Assembly: GCA_937860165.1 (NCBI GenBank)
Contig: CALMBE010000556.1
Span: forward strand, 1 to 6,315
DNA length: 6,315 nucleotides
Source: an uncultured Planctomycetaceae bacterium
GTDB taxonomy: Bacteria > Planctomycetota > Planctomycetia > Pirellulales > Lacipirellulaceae
Reading direction: 5' to 3'
In this document: one piece after another, positions 6,272 to 6,315 of the stretch
Numbering within the stretch: the stretch's first letter is position 1
Layout: the number at the start of each line of letters is the position of its first letter
Position numbers and translations under genes: made by a program
The notes under the pieces: model-generated
Seen by the model: only the letters and a program-made list of their open reading frames with translations
Told to the model about the DNA's origin: nothing
Database searches by the model: none

Positions 6272-6315
6272 CGAGTTTCGAGTTGAGAGTAACGAGTTAA
6301 TTTCCGCGAAACTCG
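6272..6315. repeat. CGAGTTTCG inverted repeat cut by the window end
   Basis: CGAGTTTCG (6272-6280) is the exact reverse complement of CGAAACTCG (6307-6315), the last nine bases given. GTTAC (6268-6272) and GTAAC (6289-6293) form a further small inverted pair. With the heptamers at 6185-6205, the segment is low-complexity repeat DNA that probably continues past the window. Confidence 0.5.

Overview
The window most likely comes from a planctomycete (Pirellulaceae-like) chromosome. This is an inference from three things: several kinds of dispersed extragenic palindromic repeat, codon usage of moderate-to-high GC, and the style of the two proteins (an exported PQQ-like propeller with an acidic tail, and a very large soluble protein of no family I recognise). 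No rRNA, tRNA, CRISPR array, transposase or phage gene is visible.

Layout. Positions 1-380 hold no convincing gene. They carry two tandem inverted-repeat units (4-84 and 107-190) with related ends, then an imperfect hairpin of the CGCAGAGACGCG type (270-339). Positions 381-1685 on the minus strand encode a secreted PQQ-like beta-propeller protein of 434 residues with an acidic, proline-containing C-terminal tail. Positions 1686-2080 are a divergent intergenic region. It holds a 105-bp palindromic repeat (1808-1912), three copies of a GATCGGC motif, a weak hairpin followed by T residues, and a strong Shine-Dalgarno sequence at its right end. Positions 2081-6199 on the plus strand encode a 1372-residue, largely helical, cytoplasmic-looking protein of unknown function, split by a very acidic segment. 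Positions 6200-6315 again hold repeat DNA: heptamers that include the stop codon, a GCCGGAAC/GTTCCGGC hairpin, and CGAGTT-type repeats cut by the window edge.

How the genes relate. The two genes diverge from a shared, repeat-containing region and could be co-regulated from it, but nothing in the sequence links their functions. Each is bordered downstream by palindromic repeat DNA, so they look like two separate transcription units. I do not see a clear new multi-gene system. The best leads are the unrecognised 1372-residue protein, the paired repeat units with compensatory changes between them, and the heptamer array in which loss of one unit would remove the large gene's stop codon.
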